A stretch of DNA of 33,649 nucleotides from Paraglomus occultum (GCA_910592205.1 CAJVPJ010000225.1:1-33649); one strand, 5' to 3'; positions 1 through 12,213 are shown, counted from the first letter of the stretch. A program made the numbers and translations. The notes: generated from the sequence alone by a model not told the origin.

Positions 1-1
1 G

Positions 2-79
2 CTATTAAGAAGAAGCGCTGAACGAGCAGTTAAGCTAACTAAAAAGCCATCAAGACAATTAGTAAAAAGGAATACGTAA
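2..79 (+). CDS. Possible C-terminal end of a gene entering from the left
   Basis: A frame open from the window edge encodes a short, strongly basic tail, rich in Arg and Lys and ending KRNT, and stops at TAA 77-79. It could be the last exon of a gene whose body lies outside the window. At 25 codons it could also be chance. No family is recognisable. Confidence 0.25.
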   Translation, partial: LLRRSAERAVKLTKKPSRQLVKRNT

Positions 80-792
80 AGATAGCTTTAAGTAAGAAGG
101 TTTCTTCGATCAATGTTACTTGCACTTTGGCTATCAAAGCAAACTCATCGACCTAATGTTACGATGATACAATAACAAAGCGTTTTGGTGTAATGCATTA
201 ATGTACTGTAAAAAAATATGTAAATTAAGTGCTTGAAGTAAAATAGAGAATATCGATATTTCGTATAAACGTTTTGTTATGGGATTTTTGTACGATGATG
301 TGGTATGACGTGATTTTTGAGACTACTGGCTGTTATCCCCTACGATTATTAGGTAATAAAAAAGATCACGTGGATTTCACCATCAGCCGATTTCACCATC
401 AGCCGTGACAATTATTAAAGCGTCGACGTGTCTAATTATAATGCTTGATGATCACTTACACTTAGAGATGAAATCAACATCACATGAAGTGCACTAATAA
501 TTATTATTATTATGCCACGACCATTGAAATTTAAGATAAATCATAATAATTAAACTAAAATAGAAAAGATCGGCCCATTAACTTACCAAGTTGAGCTACC
601 AAGGTTACGTTAGTTGTCGAAGATGTTAAATGAGATCACCAGAAATTGAGACGTTATCGTGCTGTTACAACAACGCCCTATAACAAAATCAGTTCATGTA
701 CAATAAGTTATTCTTCTTACTCTATACTGTCAATAAGAGAATATTATAAGCAAAGAAAAAAGTATCTGTAACAATCAAACTAAAGGGCAGCT
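80..792. other. Intergenic, upstream of PP4R3
   Basis: AT-rich non-coding DNA. The only structure seen is a perfect tandem duplication of a 16-bp unit, GATTTCACCATCAGCC, at 373-388 and 389-404. No RNA gene or convincing ORF was found. It presumably contains the promoter of the following PP4R3 gene. Confidence 0.5.
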
Positions 793-3700
793 ATGGATCT
801 AACAATACCAGATCGCAAAGTGATCGCGTTCGAGCTAGTCGGCGACGGCCAGTGGAAGAAACTCGGATTTGGATATGCGATCGTCAAGGCCAATTGGGTA
901 AAGCGCAAGTTGATTCTGTCTCAAGGAAACTCGACTCCCCTGCGCTAACCCTTTTATTCCTACAGGCTCAAGACGAAGGTGTCCTACAATTTGTGAACCT
1001 TGAACATGAACTAATATGGGAATTCATAATTCACGGAGATGTCTCGTACAAGAAAGAAGACGGTATGTGTTAGACCCTATGAAAAAGTTTTTCGCACCTG
1101 AGGAGCAGACGTTGTAACTGACAAACTTTGTCATGTAGCTATGATCATGTCCTGGACGGAACCAGACGGTAGAGACATAGCATTGAGTTTCGAGACTGCG
1201 CGCGAATGTGGAGAATATTGGTAACTTTTAAATGATTGACATTGTTATATGAATCGATAATAGAAGTTATTTGTGAGAATAACATGTTTATGATGCATTA
1301 GGGCCTTCATCAACGACATTCAGGCTCGGCTGTTAGAACCCAGTTTAGGTATTTCTTCTTTAAAGCATGTTAAAATCATCGTTAACTTGCTCGCACACAA
1401 TGATTTCGCTTCTCTGATGTTGTTACCTTTTTTCTATTTTTCTCGTAGGCTGGCTTCCACCTCCAAAACGCGAAAATCTTCCTCAAATTTACGAAAACCT
1501 ATTAAAACTCACAGCTCTAGATCGGCCTCGTATTCTACGTATGCTAAAGATTGTAAGCCTTGAGATCCCCCATAATTTGCTGTTGCTATTATTGCTGTCA
1601 TTGTTAATATTTTATCAGCTTTTGTTGATGACATCAAAGCTATTATTAATCATAATAAAAAATCCTATTAGTGAATTTATGGACTCAATCATAACAAACC
1701 CTTTTTGCTTGCCGGTTACGTTTCTTTGTTAGGGGTATATAGAGAACATTCTACAAATGTTCCCGAAGATAGAGAAAGAAGGATCGGTGAATGAAATGCA
1801 AACTTTGTGTGGTATTATAAAAAAAATAATAAGTGAGTCTATGAGAATTAGAGCAAGAATAAGGGAGATGGTAGAGCCGTTTTTTAAATAGGTATTTTAG
1901 TTGTTTGTTTGGGGGTATATTATCCAAACGTTTTGAATGGAATAGTACAGTAACCGCAATTGTAATACCTCCAGCGGCATTTCAGGATACTGAAATTGTT
2001 GAGAAGTTGATGAGCGAAGAATTCATTGGACTATTTGTTTCTTGCTTAGAGTGTAAGTGGGGTCGAAACAATTAACGAGCTGATTATGTGAATTTAAGCA
2101 ATCTTTTGTAATCAAAGAATGCTTATGTTCGTTTCGCAAGCATCTCTCTCTAATCGACACAAATTACCATCTAGACGACCCAGAGTCTCCGATATTACGT
2201 TCGAATATGCACAGGAATGTGATAATTTCAATGAAGCCTATTGAGGTAACGCTAATATCCTTGGCGTTGCCATCTCTTATTTCACGGATTTTTTTTTTTT
2301 TTTAATTTTTGATTTTCGCTCACGAAATGGTTTTAGTTGCTCACATGTGACCCGTTTGCTAACTTACCACACCCCCCCCCCCCACACGCTTTGATCAAAC
2401 TTTTATTCTTTGTACTTCAGGTAGTCCCGGTGGAAAGCGAGACTCTCCGATCCTTAACTTTACGTAATCAACGTTCTCAGTATATCCGAGATTCCGTCCT
2501 TGTCCGCACACCCAGTGACCCACTCGTCGCGATTCTTGGGGCTTTGATAAATTCTGCCAATGATCAAATATTATTTGAATTATTGCAAGAGCACAAGTTT
2601 TTCGAAGAATTGTTCAAATGTTTTGAACCAAGTGTTGATGAAAAAAAAGAAAGAATATGCGGTTAGAGCTTTAAGGCAGATTTTTCGCATGGCTCAAGGA
2701 TCGAGTTTGCGGACGAATTTATCAAGGTAGTTGAACATAAAGGAGTTGCTTATAAACTGATATTATGTTATACTCACATACTTCATGCACATTCTAGAGC
2801 AATGATTCGCCACCATAATCTACACATGGTCTTTAGACATGTTCTCGCCCATTCCTCGCCCCAAATTCGGCTTATGGGTCTTGAAATAATTGAACTATTT
2901 TGTAAATTAGAACCGACGATTGCCCGGTCAGCCTGTCTCATGGAACGCGCGATCGATAAGGAACTCAAACCTTACTCGCTCAGCTCACTCGAACTGGTCA
3001 TAGAACGATTAACGAAGGATCATGGAGATCTGTTGGTCGGGGGGAAGGCGTGCGAAGTATTAAAATATTTGGTTGACTTTAAATTTTTGAATCAAAAACG
3101 AGATGGAATGGATCTGCCTGAAATAGATGACGACGAACGCCCTATTTTAATTTATAATAACTTTGTGAATTATTTTTATAAGTGTCTATTGGGAAAAGTT
3201 ATCAGCCCAATAAAAAGAATAGCGAGCAAAAATGGTATGTTGGACGCTTCATGTTTTTATGATTAGGACATATTTTAGTTTATACATACAAGATATCATC
3301 CATCAGTAACAAATCCCTTTTTGTTCAACTTGTAGACATGGCAAAGATGTCAAATGACGAGATGCGTTCATGTACATTCATATGCGATCTGATGACATTT
3401 TTAGTAGCAGTCCATACTGAGAGAACCAAGGAATACTTGGCGAATACAGATATTGGCAATAAGATTATTTTATTATTGGAAGGTGGATCTACGCCGCTTC
3501 GAGTTGGTAAGCATCAATTCTATCGCTAATAGTCACTTACCTCGAAATAAGGATTAATCTCTTCTGTCTTCCCCAATCCTTTACAGCCGCTCTTCGCTTT
3601 GTACGGAAATGTCTCAGTACCAGAGACTCAACATATTTGCAGTATTTCGTTCAAAACAAGCTCATCCCTCGCATAGTCTCTGTTCTTCTCATGCCAGAAC

Positions 3701-4077
3701 ATAGCTGCAACGCTCTAAACTCGGCCTGTCAGGAATTGATTACGTTTATTTGCAAGATGCGCCTTGATGAATTTTTAGATTCTACATGGCAAACTTGTGC
3801 AGATCAACTGAGAGAAGCTGGTTTCGAAAGGACGAGTGAGATGATGGATATGATGTACAAATCACATAATTCTGAATCCATACACATGTCAAATGATAGT
3901 GACGATCAGCAAACTCCTCAGCAGGCACGTCCGGGCGCGTGGGTGTCAACCACTGTGGATAGAGACGAAGAGGCATATTTCTTTAACGATTCTGATGATG
4001 ATAGCGAAGAGGAAAGTGAACCTGTGAGGAAGAAATTAGCAAGGAGGTTAGAAGATGAGGATGATTATGGTGAATAA
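793..4077 (+). CDS. PSY2: PP4 phosphatase regulatory subunit 3 (PP4R3/SMEK/Psy2)
   Basis: Regulatory subunit that directs the PP4 catalytic subunit to substrates, including DNA-damage checkpoint targets. Proposed exons: 793-897, 966-1062, 1139-1220, 1302-1348, 1449-1552, 1733-1832, 1975-2052, 2175-2245, 2421-2726, 2798-3234, 3336-3506, 3587-4077. They give about 695 residues once one frameshift is allowed for. The N-terminus is an EVH1/PH-like domain (GQWKKLGFGYAIVK; AMIMSWTEP; DIALSFETA). The SMK-1/HEAT-like body follows (SQYIRDSVL; LRFVRKCLSTRDSTYLQYFV). The C-terminus is acidic (FFNDSDDDSEEESEP, then KKLARRLEDEDDYGE), as in the family. Exon 9 changes frame at the A8 run 2641-2648: the sequence upstream and the following EYAVRALRQIFRMAQG both align with PP4R3 but lie in different frames, so one extra A is present. 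The 1833-1974 intron acceptor is the least certain junction. The intron before exon 9 carries T-rich and C12 tracts. Confidence 0.93.
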
Positions 4078-5830
4078 ATGAGCGAGTGCTATAAACAGGA
4101 CAATTTCGTGAGTGGTCTGTAGCGCGCCTCCCGACTCCTGTCTTTTGAAGATGCCACTATTGCATGCTTGGCATATTGTGCAAAACTGACAAATTAATTT
4201 AATTTTATTTAAGAGTTGCTGATGTAAGAATAGAGATCAATTCAAGTGACAGATAATATAACTGAAAGTCATTCATTCTAACAAATAGAACTCAACTAAT
4301 GACCATAAAGTGTATAATAATCAAAGGAAGGGGTAGATCTAAATAATCATGTGTGAGAGCGTATTTTTTTAATAACATGTAAAGATATAACTAGAATTGT
4401 TCAATTTGCAACTCTTGAGCAAAAAAAACAAATAAAGCAACTTTTCGACCATGACACCAAATTGACTAGTTCTATTTTCTAAACCACATGCCCCGCAGTA
4501 GTTAGACGAGTTATTTAGAGAAACCAGTGTCGAAAAAGCGAAGAAATAGACTAGCGTCATGATTGGCACTTAGTACGTCAAAAAAAAAGTCCGTATATTA
4601 TTATTTATGACATTTTCCTTTCCTTTTCTATTTTAGTCTGTTTATATCTCAAATTATTATGGTTATGTAATTATTATTATAATGCGATTACGTTAAACAT
4701 ACAATAACCTTAGATAATAATAATTGATAACTCTTAAAACGGCATCTATTACCTGCCAGCAGAGATGAAGCTCCTAATAAATTGGTTATAGACCAATAGG
4801 CTTATCGATTATTTACCCACGCGGCAAAATAAAAAACTGAGCACTACTACCACATGAGGGAATGGTAATTTCTTCTTGGTCAATAACATTCGTCATCATC
4901 ATCTATGATTACATATTTTTCTGCGATAGAGAAAGTTGTCGTAGATTAGTCTTTGATGTCGGAGTTTCTAGCATCAGGGTGGAGGTTGATTTGGGTCGCG
5001 TCGCCACGTAGAAAGTCCAAACTGCTCTTAGTCAGTATACGTATTAGATCGCTTAATTGTTTATTAAAGATTTGTGCTTTCGAGGAGATGTTGTGAAGCG
5101 ATGGAGAAGCGTCTGTGATACATATATATTTTATTAACTGCTACCGAGTGTAAACAGTGCTATCTATACAATAGGAAGTGTACTTTGTCAACCAATAATA
5201 AGCATAAACGCATTACATCATATAGCGTAATGTCACGATTTTTTCCTAAAGGAGAAAACACTACTAGTGTAACACATGCGGTAAAATATATTTTTTTTAT
5301 TTATAATATAATGGGGTACTGTAACCTGGGCACCATAATTTTTCATAAAAACCTACACGTACCGTATTTCTCAGCCTTGAGCAAAGTACCGCTCAGCAGT
5401 TTTGAGGCCTGATTTTGTAAAAAATCCGGGTATTATACCGGGACGTTCTCATATAAAACTACAACCAGAACGACATATCTTACTACTTAATCGTGCTCTA
5501 CGAGGCGTTAATTCGTGTCATGTTAATAGCATAGCGCGTGAAATCTAAGCAAACGTTTTGCAATAAGCATGATGAGTTTGTATGAATATACACATTGCAA
5601 AACTGTCGATAAACTTGGAAACGAATGATTTTCCGAGTCTCTACCTATCAACATAAGGTTGTTGCGAGTAGTTTACAGGTTAGATACAGTATGCCTACTT
5701 AATTGTTATGTATTCTGAATATAAAGGCGTCTTTGTGCTTGATTCTCTTTATATAATCCGTAAGCTTGTCAAGTAATCAATAAATATTAATATGTTGACC
5801 TGGATGCAAAATTATATTTTTGTTTCGACG

Positions 5831-5892
5831 ACTAATATGGTAATATTTATATCAATTTAGTCATATTAGTTTGTTAGATTATATAATCTAAC
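5831..5892. repeat. Inverted repeats with 20-bp perfect palindrome
   Basis: Two adjacent symmetrical elements. ACTAATATG at 5831-5839 pairs with CATATTAGT at 5862-5870 across a 22-nt loop. Three bases further on, GTTAGATTATATAATCTAAC at 5873-5892 is a perfect self-complementary palindrome. No coding sequence or terminal duplication was seen around them. They could be a regulatory or cruciform-forming site, or the remains of a small element. Confidence 0.6.
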
Positions 5893-7261
5893 TTCTTCTT
5901 GTTCAATTTCAGAATAATATCGGTATGACGTATACCAAGAAGTTAAATACGGTGCTAAACAAAAATTGACAATTTGTTATTACTAATTTTAAATGTAAAG
6001 CAACAAACAAAGACACACGTTCGTGATTTGATTAGGTCTGGTCTGTTTGAATAGTCTATCAATTATTCTAATTCTATCTTTAACAAAAACTCCTTAGTAA
6101 CACGCAGAATGTAATTCTTGCCGCAGATGCTACTATAATTGTGCAGCTATGTTTAACGCCCACAAGATAGTGATTGCTAAGGGGAATTTATCTATAAAAA
6201 GTTTAATTTTCCAAGTACCGTATACCATTGCTTTTCCAGATAATCAACTCGTTGTGTATAAAATATTTAGTTGTACCACTCATATATTCAGTCACCTCTT
6301 GCAAGTAAAATTATTGGCTGTATCTTAGTCCTAGTTGAACAAGTTGAATGCGCGTCCTTGCACTTAATATCTGATCTGCGACACAAGGTACGTTCGTGTT
6401 ACCAGTGGATTGGCACACGTTATGTTACACATACCTGAATGGTAAATATGTTTCTTTTTAGCACTAGGACAGTAGTAAAAAATCCCGTTATCTGCAATTT
6501 TATAACAAAACGCTGATGTCTCTAATCGACCAACATGCGATGGGTCACGCGTATTCGAAACCCGAGTTTTTCCGCTGAATATATCTCAGTGTAACATTAG
6601 TTCTACGGTACACAAATAAATTTTGAGATCTTGAAAAAGAAAACGTTGCGTTTATGGCTAATAACTTGAGCATTTGATAGTCACTTTCACGCCATGGGTT
6701 GAATATCGCCTGCCTTTCATTCGTCAAACATGTTCGACAGGGCCTAAAGTGAATCTAATATTAGAACATTGTGGGACGAGACGAAGCAGAATTCAAAAAG
6801 TGAACGAATGAATGCTATTTGCAGTCTTTTTGGGCACGATAGAAACAAACCCTAACACTACCATCCCCCTTTCTGTAATTCTATCTGCAACAGAGAAATA
6901 CGACGTCGTTATACAAATAATTGCCGAGATGATTGATTTGCGTTTTATGCTTGTTCGTACGTGTCATAAAGATGTTTTTGGCGTTCTGTGTATGCATCCT
7001 CCCCTGTCAAAAAAAAAAACTAGTGTGTGACATCCCCTTTTTCGTAAATGGAAAATGGTCTCTTTATTCAGTTGCCCAACGGTGGCATCAGTTTAATGAA
7101 ATATTAAAAATGAAATGGGATATGAATTAGGTATGCATAATATGTCGTTAAATTTGAGATATTTATGTCTATTAAAATTTACAGCCTTTCTATCCTCATA
7201 CAAAGTCCCACCATCAGCGCATGATATTGATTAGATACCATCTCCTTTTTTTTTTCTAGAT

Positions 7262-7440
7262 GTGCATGTGCCAGGTGAGATTGTACCACTGTCGCAGTTA
7301 AACGAACGGGACAAACAACTAGGAAACCTATCAGACAACCACTGGCGCACTAATTTTCAATCCATTCCTCATTTGGTTCAACACACATTAAATAAATCAA
7401 CAATTAAGCAATTAAACATCACCCAGGATCTTGATGTTAC
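7262..7440 (+). other. Exon-like stretch upstream of ERG4, unrecognised
   Basis: A T-rich tract ending in CTAG immediately precedes an open frame encoding HVPGEIVPLSQLNERDKQLG and onward, in a different frame from ERG4. It resembles the 3' splice site and start of an exon. A possible upstream partner ends near 7131 before GTATGC. No family is recognised. It could be a gene relic, part of the ERG4 5' UTR, or chance. Confidence is low. Confidence 0.15.
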
Positions 7441-7505
7441 AAACACACCAAAATTCAATCCTGTCAATATCCACTCTTCTACACTCTGCTCTTCTTACTG
7501 TAACA

Positions 7506-9512
7506 ATGTCTCGCCAGAAACCCTTAAAATCATCAGAGCAATCGATACCAGCGTACTCCTCAATTACAATCAATGGTGAATCCAGCGAGAACATTGATGA
7601 AGTAGTAGACAATGAAGTAGTCCTCGAGTTCGGCGGTCCGTGGGGAGTCACTGCTATGATGATTGGCTTCCCTCCGCTAATGTATTATTTATGGGGGTGT
7701 CTCAATTTCTACGGAGGAGCGATCGTATCTCCACTGAATCGTGACCTGTGGAAGCAGATAATAGATGGAGCTTATCCCACTTGGCATGCAACGACCATCT
7801 ACGTCCTGTTTGTATTATTTCAATTATTTCTCGCATATATAATGCCTGGCCCTATCGTTCAAGGCGCTCCAGTGCCGTCTTTAAAGGGACGGAAGTTGGA
7901 TTACCTTTGTAACGGACTGACGTCATGGTATGCCACTTTGATCGTGTCGTGCGTTCTCCATTTAAATGGATGGTTTAGGCTTTCCGAGGTGATCGATGAG
8001 TTTGGACATTTAATGACCGCAGCCATTATGACTGCATTCATTCTTACAATTATGATATACGTGATTGCTGTCGCGACAAACAAGCAGCACAGAATGTCTG
8101 GGTATTTGATGTATGATTTATTCATGGGAGCGCCATTAAATCCGAGGATACGGCATGTTGATTTGAAGATGTTTGCTGAGGTCAGAATTACCTGGGTAAG
8201 TGGACGAAATATGAAAGAATTGGGGAGAGAAATGGTGTTAAAGAGATAAAAGGGTTTTATTATAAACGATTCTGGTTCATGAAGGTAATTTCCAATTAAT
8301 AATATTTGATATCATCGAAGAGTTAGATATTTAGAGTTCAGTAGAATATGCAAGAGAGGTTAACATAGATTGATTATTGATAATAACACGCGATCAGCAC
8401 AACGTATGTAATATATATGATTGAAGCAAATAATTTATTCAAACCTAATTTCAACTGTTTTGCCGTACTGACTCGAATTTGATTGTAGGTTTTGCTATTC
8501 TTCATCACAATATCGGCAGCTGTGAAGCAATATGAATTGTTTGGATATGTATCAGCACCAATGTGGTTTATGGTGCTTGCTCACTTCTTATATACAAACG
8601 CATGTATGAAAGGTGAAGAGTGCATTCCTACAACGTGGGATATGACCTATGAGAAGGTATTGTTAAAAAATTTTTTAGAGTACACGCGTCATTGCATTCA
8701 ATATTGATAACATTTATCCTATACAAACCAGTTTGGATTTATGCTTATATTCTGGAATCTCGCTGGAGGTAATTAAATGGGGCAGTCATTGATGTCATCA
8801 TTAGTAACTATTATTAATAATTTAAATTTTTTATTCTCTTTCAGTTCCATTCACGTATTGTTATTCAACACTGTATCTCCATATTTCAAGCATCAACAAT
8901 AACAAACCGGTGGAGCATTCACTAGGATTCACCGTATTCTGTTACGTGCTATTACTCGTAGGATATTACATTTGGTAAATTTCTTTCCAATTATATCGTG
9001 TATCCCCGCCATTACATGCCATACCCCTGTTTATCAATGGTTAACTTTGGACGAGAAGAAATTTACCGATATAACAAGTCGTTATCTTTATTAACACGAT
9101 CGCAAATTCTCAAAACTTTTTTAATAGGGACACAGCAAACTCGCAAAAGAACCGTTTCCGCATGATCATGAATGGCACTTATATTTCCCGATATGCCTTT
9201 CCTCAACTTCCTTGGGGTACGCTAGAAAACCCAACATTCATCAAGACTCAACAAGGCAATCTTCTCCTCACGGGTGGATGGTGGAGCATTGCTCGGAAGA
9301 TACACTATACAGCTGACCTCATAATGGCCTTTTCATGGGCATTCATCACCGGATTTGAGACAGTAATTCCGTTCTTCTACCCGGTGTTCTTTGTTATAGT
9401 GTTAATACATAGAGTCAGTAGAGATATGCACAGATGTGCCAGAAAATATGGAAAAGATTGGGAGGAATATTGTAAAAAAGTCCCCTATATTTTTATTCCT
9501 GGTGTTTACTAG
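7506..9512 (+). CDS. ERG4: Delta(24(24(1)))-sterol reductase (ERG4)
   Basis: Multi-pass ER enzyme that reduces the C24(28) side-chain double bond with NADPH, the final step to ergosterol. Exons 7506-8195, 8489-8656, 8732-8768, 8845-8974 and 9128-9512 give 469 residues, against about 473 in yeast; all junctions keep frame. Family signatures run along the whole length: [20 protein letters not shown] near the N-terminus, [54 protein letters not shown], and the C-terminal [20 protein letters not shown]. An in-frame ATG at 7431 would add 25 residues; I prefer 7506 because the family's conserved part begins well after it. It is convergent with SED5, with 270 bp between the stop codons. The matches favour ERG4 over the related ERG24 and lamin-B-receptor reductases. 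Confidence 0.96.
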
Positions 9513-9782
9513 CAAGAAGAACGTGGCCGGGGTTTGTGATATAACCAATCGAGTCTATATTAGAGCTTTGCAATAAGTCACCTCCCGCTCTTTGAACTCA
9601 AAATTAGTGCAAGACATTATATATCCCCATGTGTTCCTTTGTTGCTTGTTTTTCTATTCATACTCAAAACGTCTAATTATTAGAATAAATTGTTCTTTTT
9701 GCAATGATTAAACAATAAACCAATTAAATTTTTATAAACCAAAATACCAACGCAAAATATTATTTAAACCAGTAATCTTAAA

Positions 9783-11292
9783 TCAAGTCACTACAACAAA
9801 AATCAAGAAGAAAACTATTATGACAGCAAATATCTTTAGCATTAGCCACCGGTTAGAAGAAATGCTTGCATAATATTTTAAAAGCTCTTTTTGCGCGCCC
9901 TCGACGCTCATCTGTATGTCTTCCGTATTAGCGTCAATTCTAATGGAATGTGATCAATGTCAGCGATTGAACGATGAATAATTCCCTAGTATACGCCAAT
10001 CATTCATATTTAAACCCAATATGCTTACCGCTGAACCGTCTCTCGTTGTTCGGCAACCATTGTTGCTAATTGCTGGAAGATATTTCCAAGCTCAGCTATC
10101 GTCGACTCGATAGATTCGATTGCTGTAGCCCGACTCCCAATATAATTATCCTTTAACAAACAAAAACCAGATGTTAAATATTGATTTAAAACATCATCCC
10201 TTACTTTTGTTATTCCTCTTGTTTTCTCACATGGGTTTACCTGTTGTTCAATAAGTTGTAGTTGCTGGGCCTGCCCATTAGACATATCCAGAGCGAGAAA
10301 ATCTGTGTTCTGTTGCTCATTGTGTCGTTGAGTGTTGTATAAGGGTGAATCCGCTAATATGGTATTGACAATTTAGTAAGGATTAGCAAAGTTGTAAGAA
10401 ACTTCGCAGTAATAAGAACATAAAACCTACCTGATGGCATGCTTGATATCTGCGGAGTGGTGTACATAAACTGTTCTCTTCTGTCTTTTGTTACTTTCAT
10501 ATTCTAAACGAAGCAAAAAAAATCAACGCATTAACATAATTCCTTATAGTGTCTTCTTTGATCCCATTTCTAACTCGCACTAAACAGTACCTGTGTTCTA
10601 ATTTCCAGTACATCCTTGAAACTCATACTCGTATCTGCCAACTTTGATTGTAATAAAACAACCACATTAGATGAATGTTCATCGGCCTGCTTGTTATTTT
10701 CCCGTTGATCTCGCACGTACTGCTGGAGGAGGGCAATTTGTTTATTTAATTTTGCAATATCCTGTTTAATAACGTAGGTTAATTCCTGTGATGGAAAAAA
10801 AAAGAAGGACCATCAATAAGAATAATGTAACCCGGACAAGTGAAAAAATACAGTTTAAAAATGAATGACCCAAGGAATACTCACGTTGATCTCAACAGGT
10901 CGATCATCAAACAGAGTCTTTCGCTTTGCCACTACATAAATGTTCTAGATTAGTAACATTTCACAAGATGTCCTCGTCAGACAACATATTCTACTCAAGT
11001 CAGTTAATTCACCCTACTCTTTCATTTAACCAACAAATTAAACACCTTTCGACTTACACTTTGTCAACTTTTGCAATTTCCCAGCGGTAGCATTAATATC
11101 CCTCCCAATGGCAGCAGCCATTTTAGAAAACTCGCTCTTATTCGTCCTTCCTTTTCCATTTTCCCTAGTCTCGTTCAACAGCGGTCGACGGTGCTCTAGG
11201 TTTCGTGCGTGAAACGATCCGCCAAAGGATCTGTTCTTGATCGTGTCCACTGCCGCATGAAATTCAGATGTTCGGTCCTTCACCGAGATCAT
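9783..11292 (-). CDS. SED5: Syntaxin-5 family Qa-SNARE (SED5)
   Basis: Qa-SNARE of the cis-Golgi that drives fusion of ER-derived vesicles. Exons on the complement: 11058-11292, 10885-10931, 10591-10785, 10431-10503, 10241-10353, 10029-10150, 9783-9939, giving 313 residues, typical for Sed5. The N-terminus MISVKDRTSEF carries the DRTxEF peptide that binds the SM protein Sly1. An N-terminal three-helix region follows, with KRKTLFDDRPVEI and ELTYVIKQDI as in syntaxin 5. The SNARE helix includes IESTIAELGNIFQQLATMV, with the conserved central Gln at about 247-248. The C-terminal anchor is residues 293-312. All introns are GT-AG. It is divergent from ATG12, with 318 bp between the start codons. 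Confidence 0.96.
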
Positions 11293-11610
11293 TATTTGTA
11301 TATGAAAGAATACGAAAAGATGGAATGTCTGTGTATATGTAAATATGTGGGTGTGTGTAAATATGGAATAGTTGGGGGGGCAAATGCTATTATATAGGAA
11401 GGGAAGGTGATGGAAATATTGCCCGGCCCGGATAAATATGTAAAGGTTGATGTCTTTGAACAATAAGCCAAGATAACTGTAAATTTATGTGACGTTTTGA
11501 GAATGGGCGTTGCCAGTAATATACTATTGATAACACGTGACACATAGAATAAACAATTAATTCTTCTCGTGTTACCGTCAACTACAGCTCAACGAAAAAG
11601 TCAGGTTGAC
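11293..11610. promoter_or_regulatory. Bidirectional intergenic promoter of SED5 and ATG12
   Basis: The two start codons point away from each other across 318 bp, so both promoters must lie here or overlap the genes. Visible elements are a TATA-like stretch read TATATAATAG on the minus strand at about 11387-11396, roughly 100 bp upstream of the SED5 ATG, and a palindromic E-box core CACGTG at 11534-11539 nearer ATG12. A G7 run lies at 11374-11380. Function of these motifs is inferred from sequence alone. Confidence 0.45.
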
Positions 11611-12213
11611 ATGTCTTCCTCACCACTCTTAAATCCAAGTCTGCCCAATTCCTCCTCGTCGTCAGTCAACGTTTCTACTTCCGTACTGGATAAGTATAGA
11701 AAAAAAGACACAAATAAAGGCACGTTAAACGATATATTGATCTGGATTTTTGTGGTGAGGCGCTAATGTGGGTGATTCCGGAATTTGTAAACAGTCGTAG
11801 TGCGGTTTAGAGCTATTGGAAATGCGCCTATTCTTAAGCAGAATTTTTATAAAATAACCGCATCTAACAAGTTCCAAGCTGTGATTCAGTTTCTTAGAAA
11901 GGAACTTCAGTACAAAACTGAGGACCCGCTGGTATGTCTTCTTTTTTGTTCAGCATGTCTAGAGAATTTTATTGGAATGCATTCCTTACGAGTCACGTAT
12001 CTGTACACGACAGTTCCTATACGTCAACAGCGCGTTTTCGCCCGCTCCTGATGAGATAGTTGCTAATCTACATAAGGTACGATAAAGTTTTTCCTGCCGT
12101 TTGTTTGTACAACTTTTTTTACTCATCCGCTTTCTTCATCCGGATCTCTTCAGTGCTTTAGTACAGACGGTCATTTAATAATAAATTACTGTTCGGGTGC
12201 TGCATGGGGTTGA
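11611..12213 (+). CDS. ATG12: Ubiquitin-like autophagy protein ATG12
   Basis: Ubiquitin-like modifier that is conjugated through its C-terminal Gly to ATG5 and so drives ATG8 lipidation in autophagosome formation. Exons 11611-11719, 11795-11931, 12014-12076 and 12154-12213 give 122 residues. The N-terminus is a Ser-rich disordered arm. The fold starts at [20 protein letters not shown] and continues [36 protein letters not shown] and [19 protein letters not shown], ending in the invariant Trp-Gly. The three later exons join cleanly with GT-AG introns. The first intron does not: only a GC donor (AAAG|GCACGT, 11720) with the acceptor at 11794 joins the arm to the domain in frame. No in-frame GT donor gives a sensible join. 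Confidence 0.92.

Larger units (their letters stand above)
4078..7505. other. Long intergenic region between PP4R3 and ERG4
   Basis: About 3.4 kb, AT-rich and with stops in all frames apart from short chance ORFs. A palindrome and stem pair at 5831-5892 and a weak exon-like stretch at 7262-7440 are listed separately. I see no tRNA, rRNA or recognisable protein relic. The last few hundred bases should hold the ERG4 promoter and 5' UTR. Confidence 0.5.

Noticed and set aside
2662-2730. Alternative intron in PP4R3 that would restore frame without a frameshift
   Set aside because: It would delete the stretch VRALRQIFRMAQGSSLR, which aligns well with the conserved PP4R3 body, and use a poor GTTAGA donor. 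The 2727-2797 intron plus one homopolymer indel aligns at the correct length.
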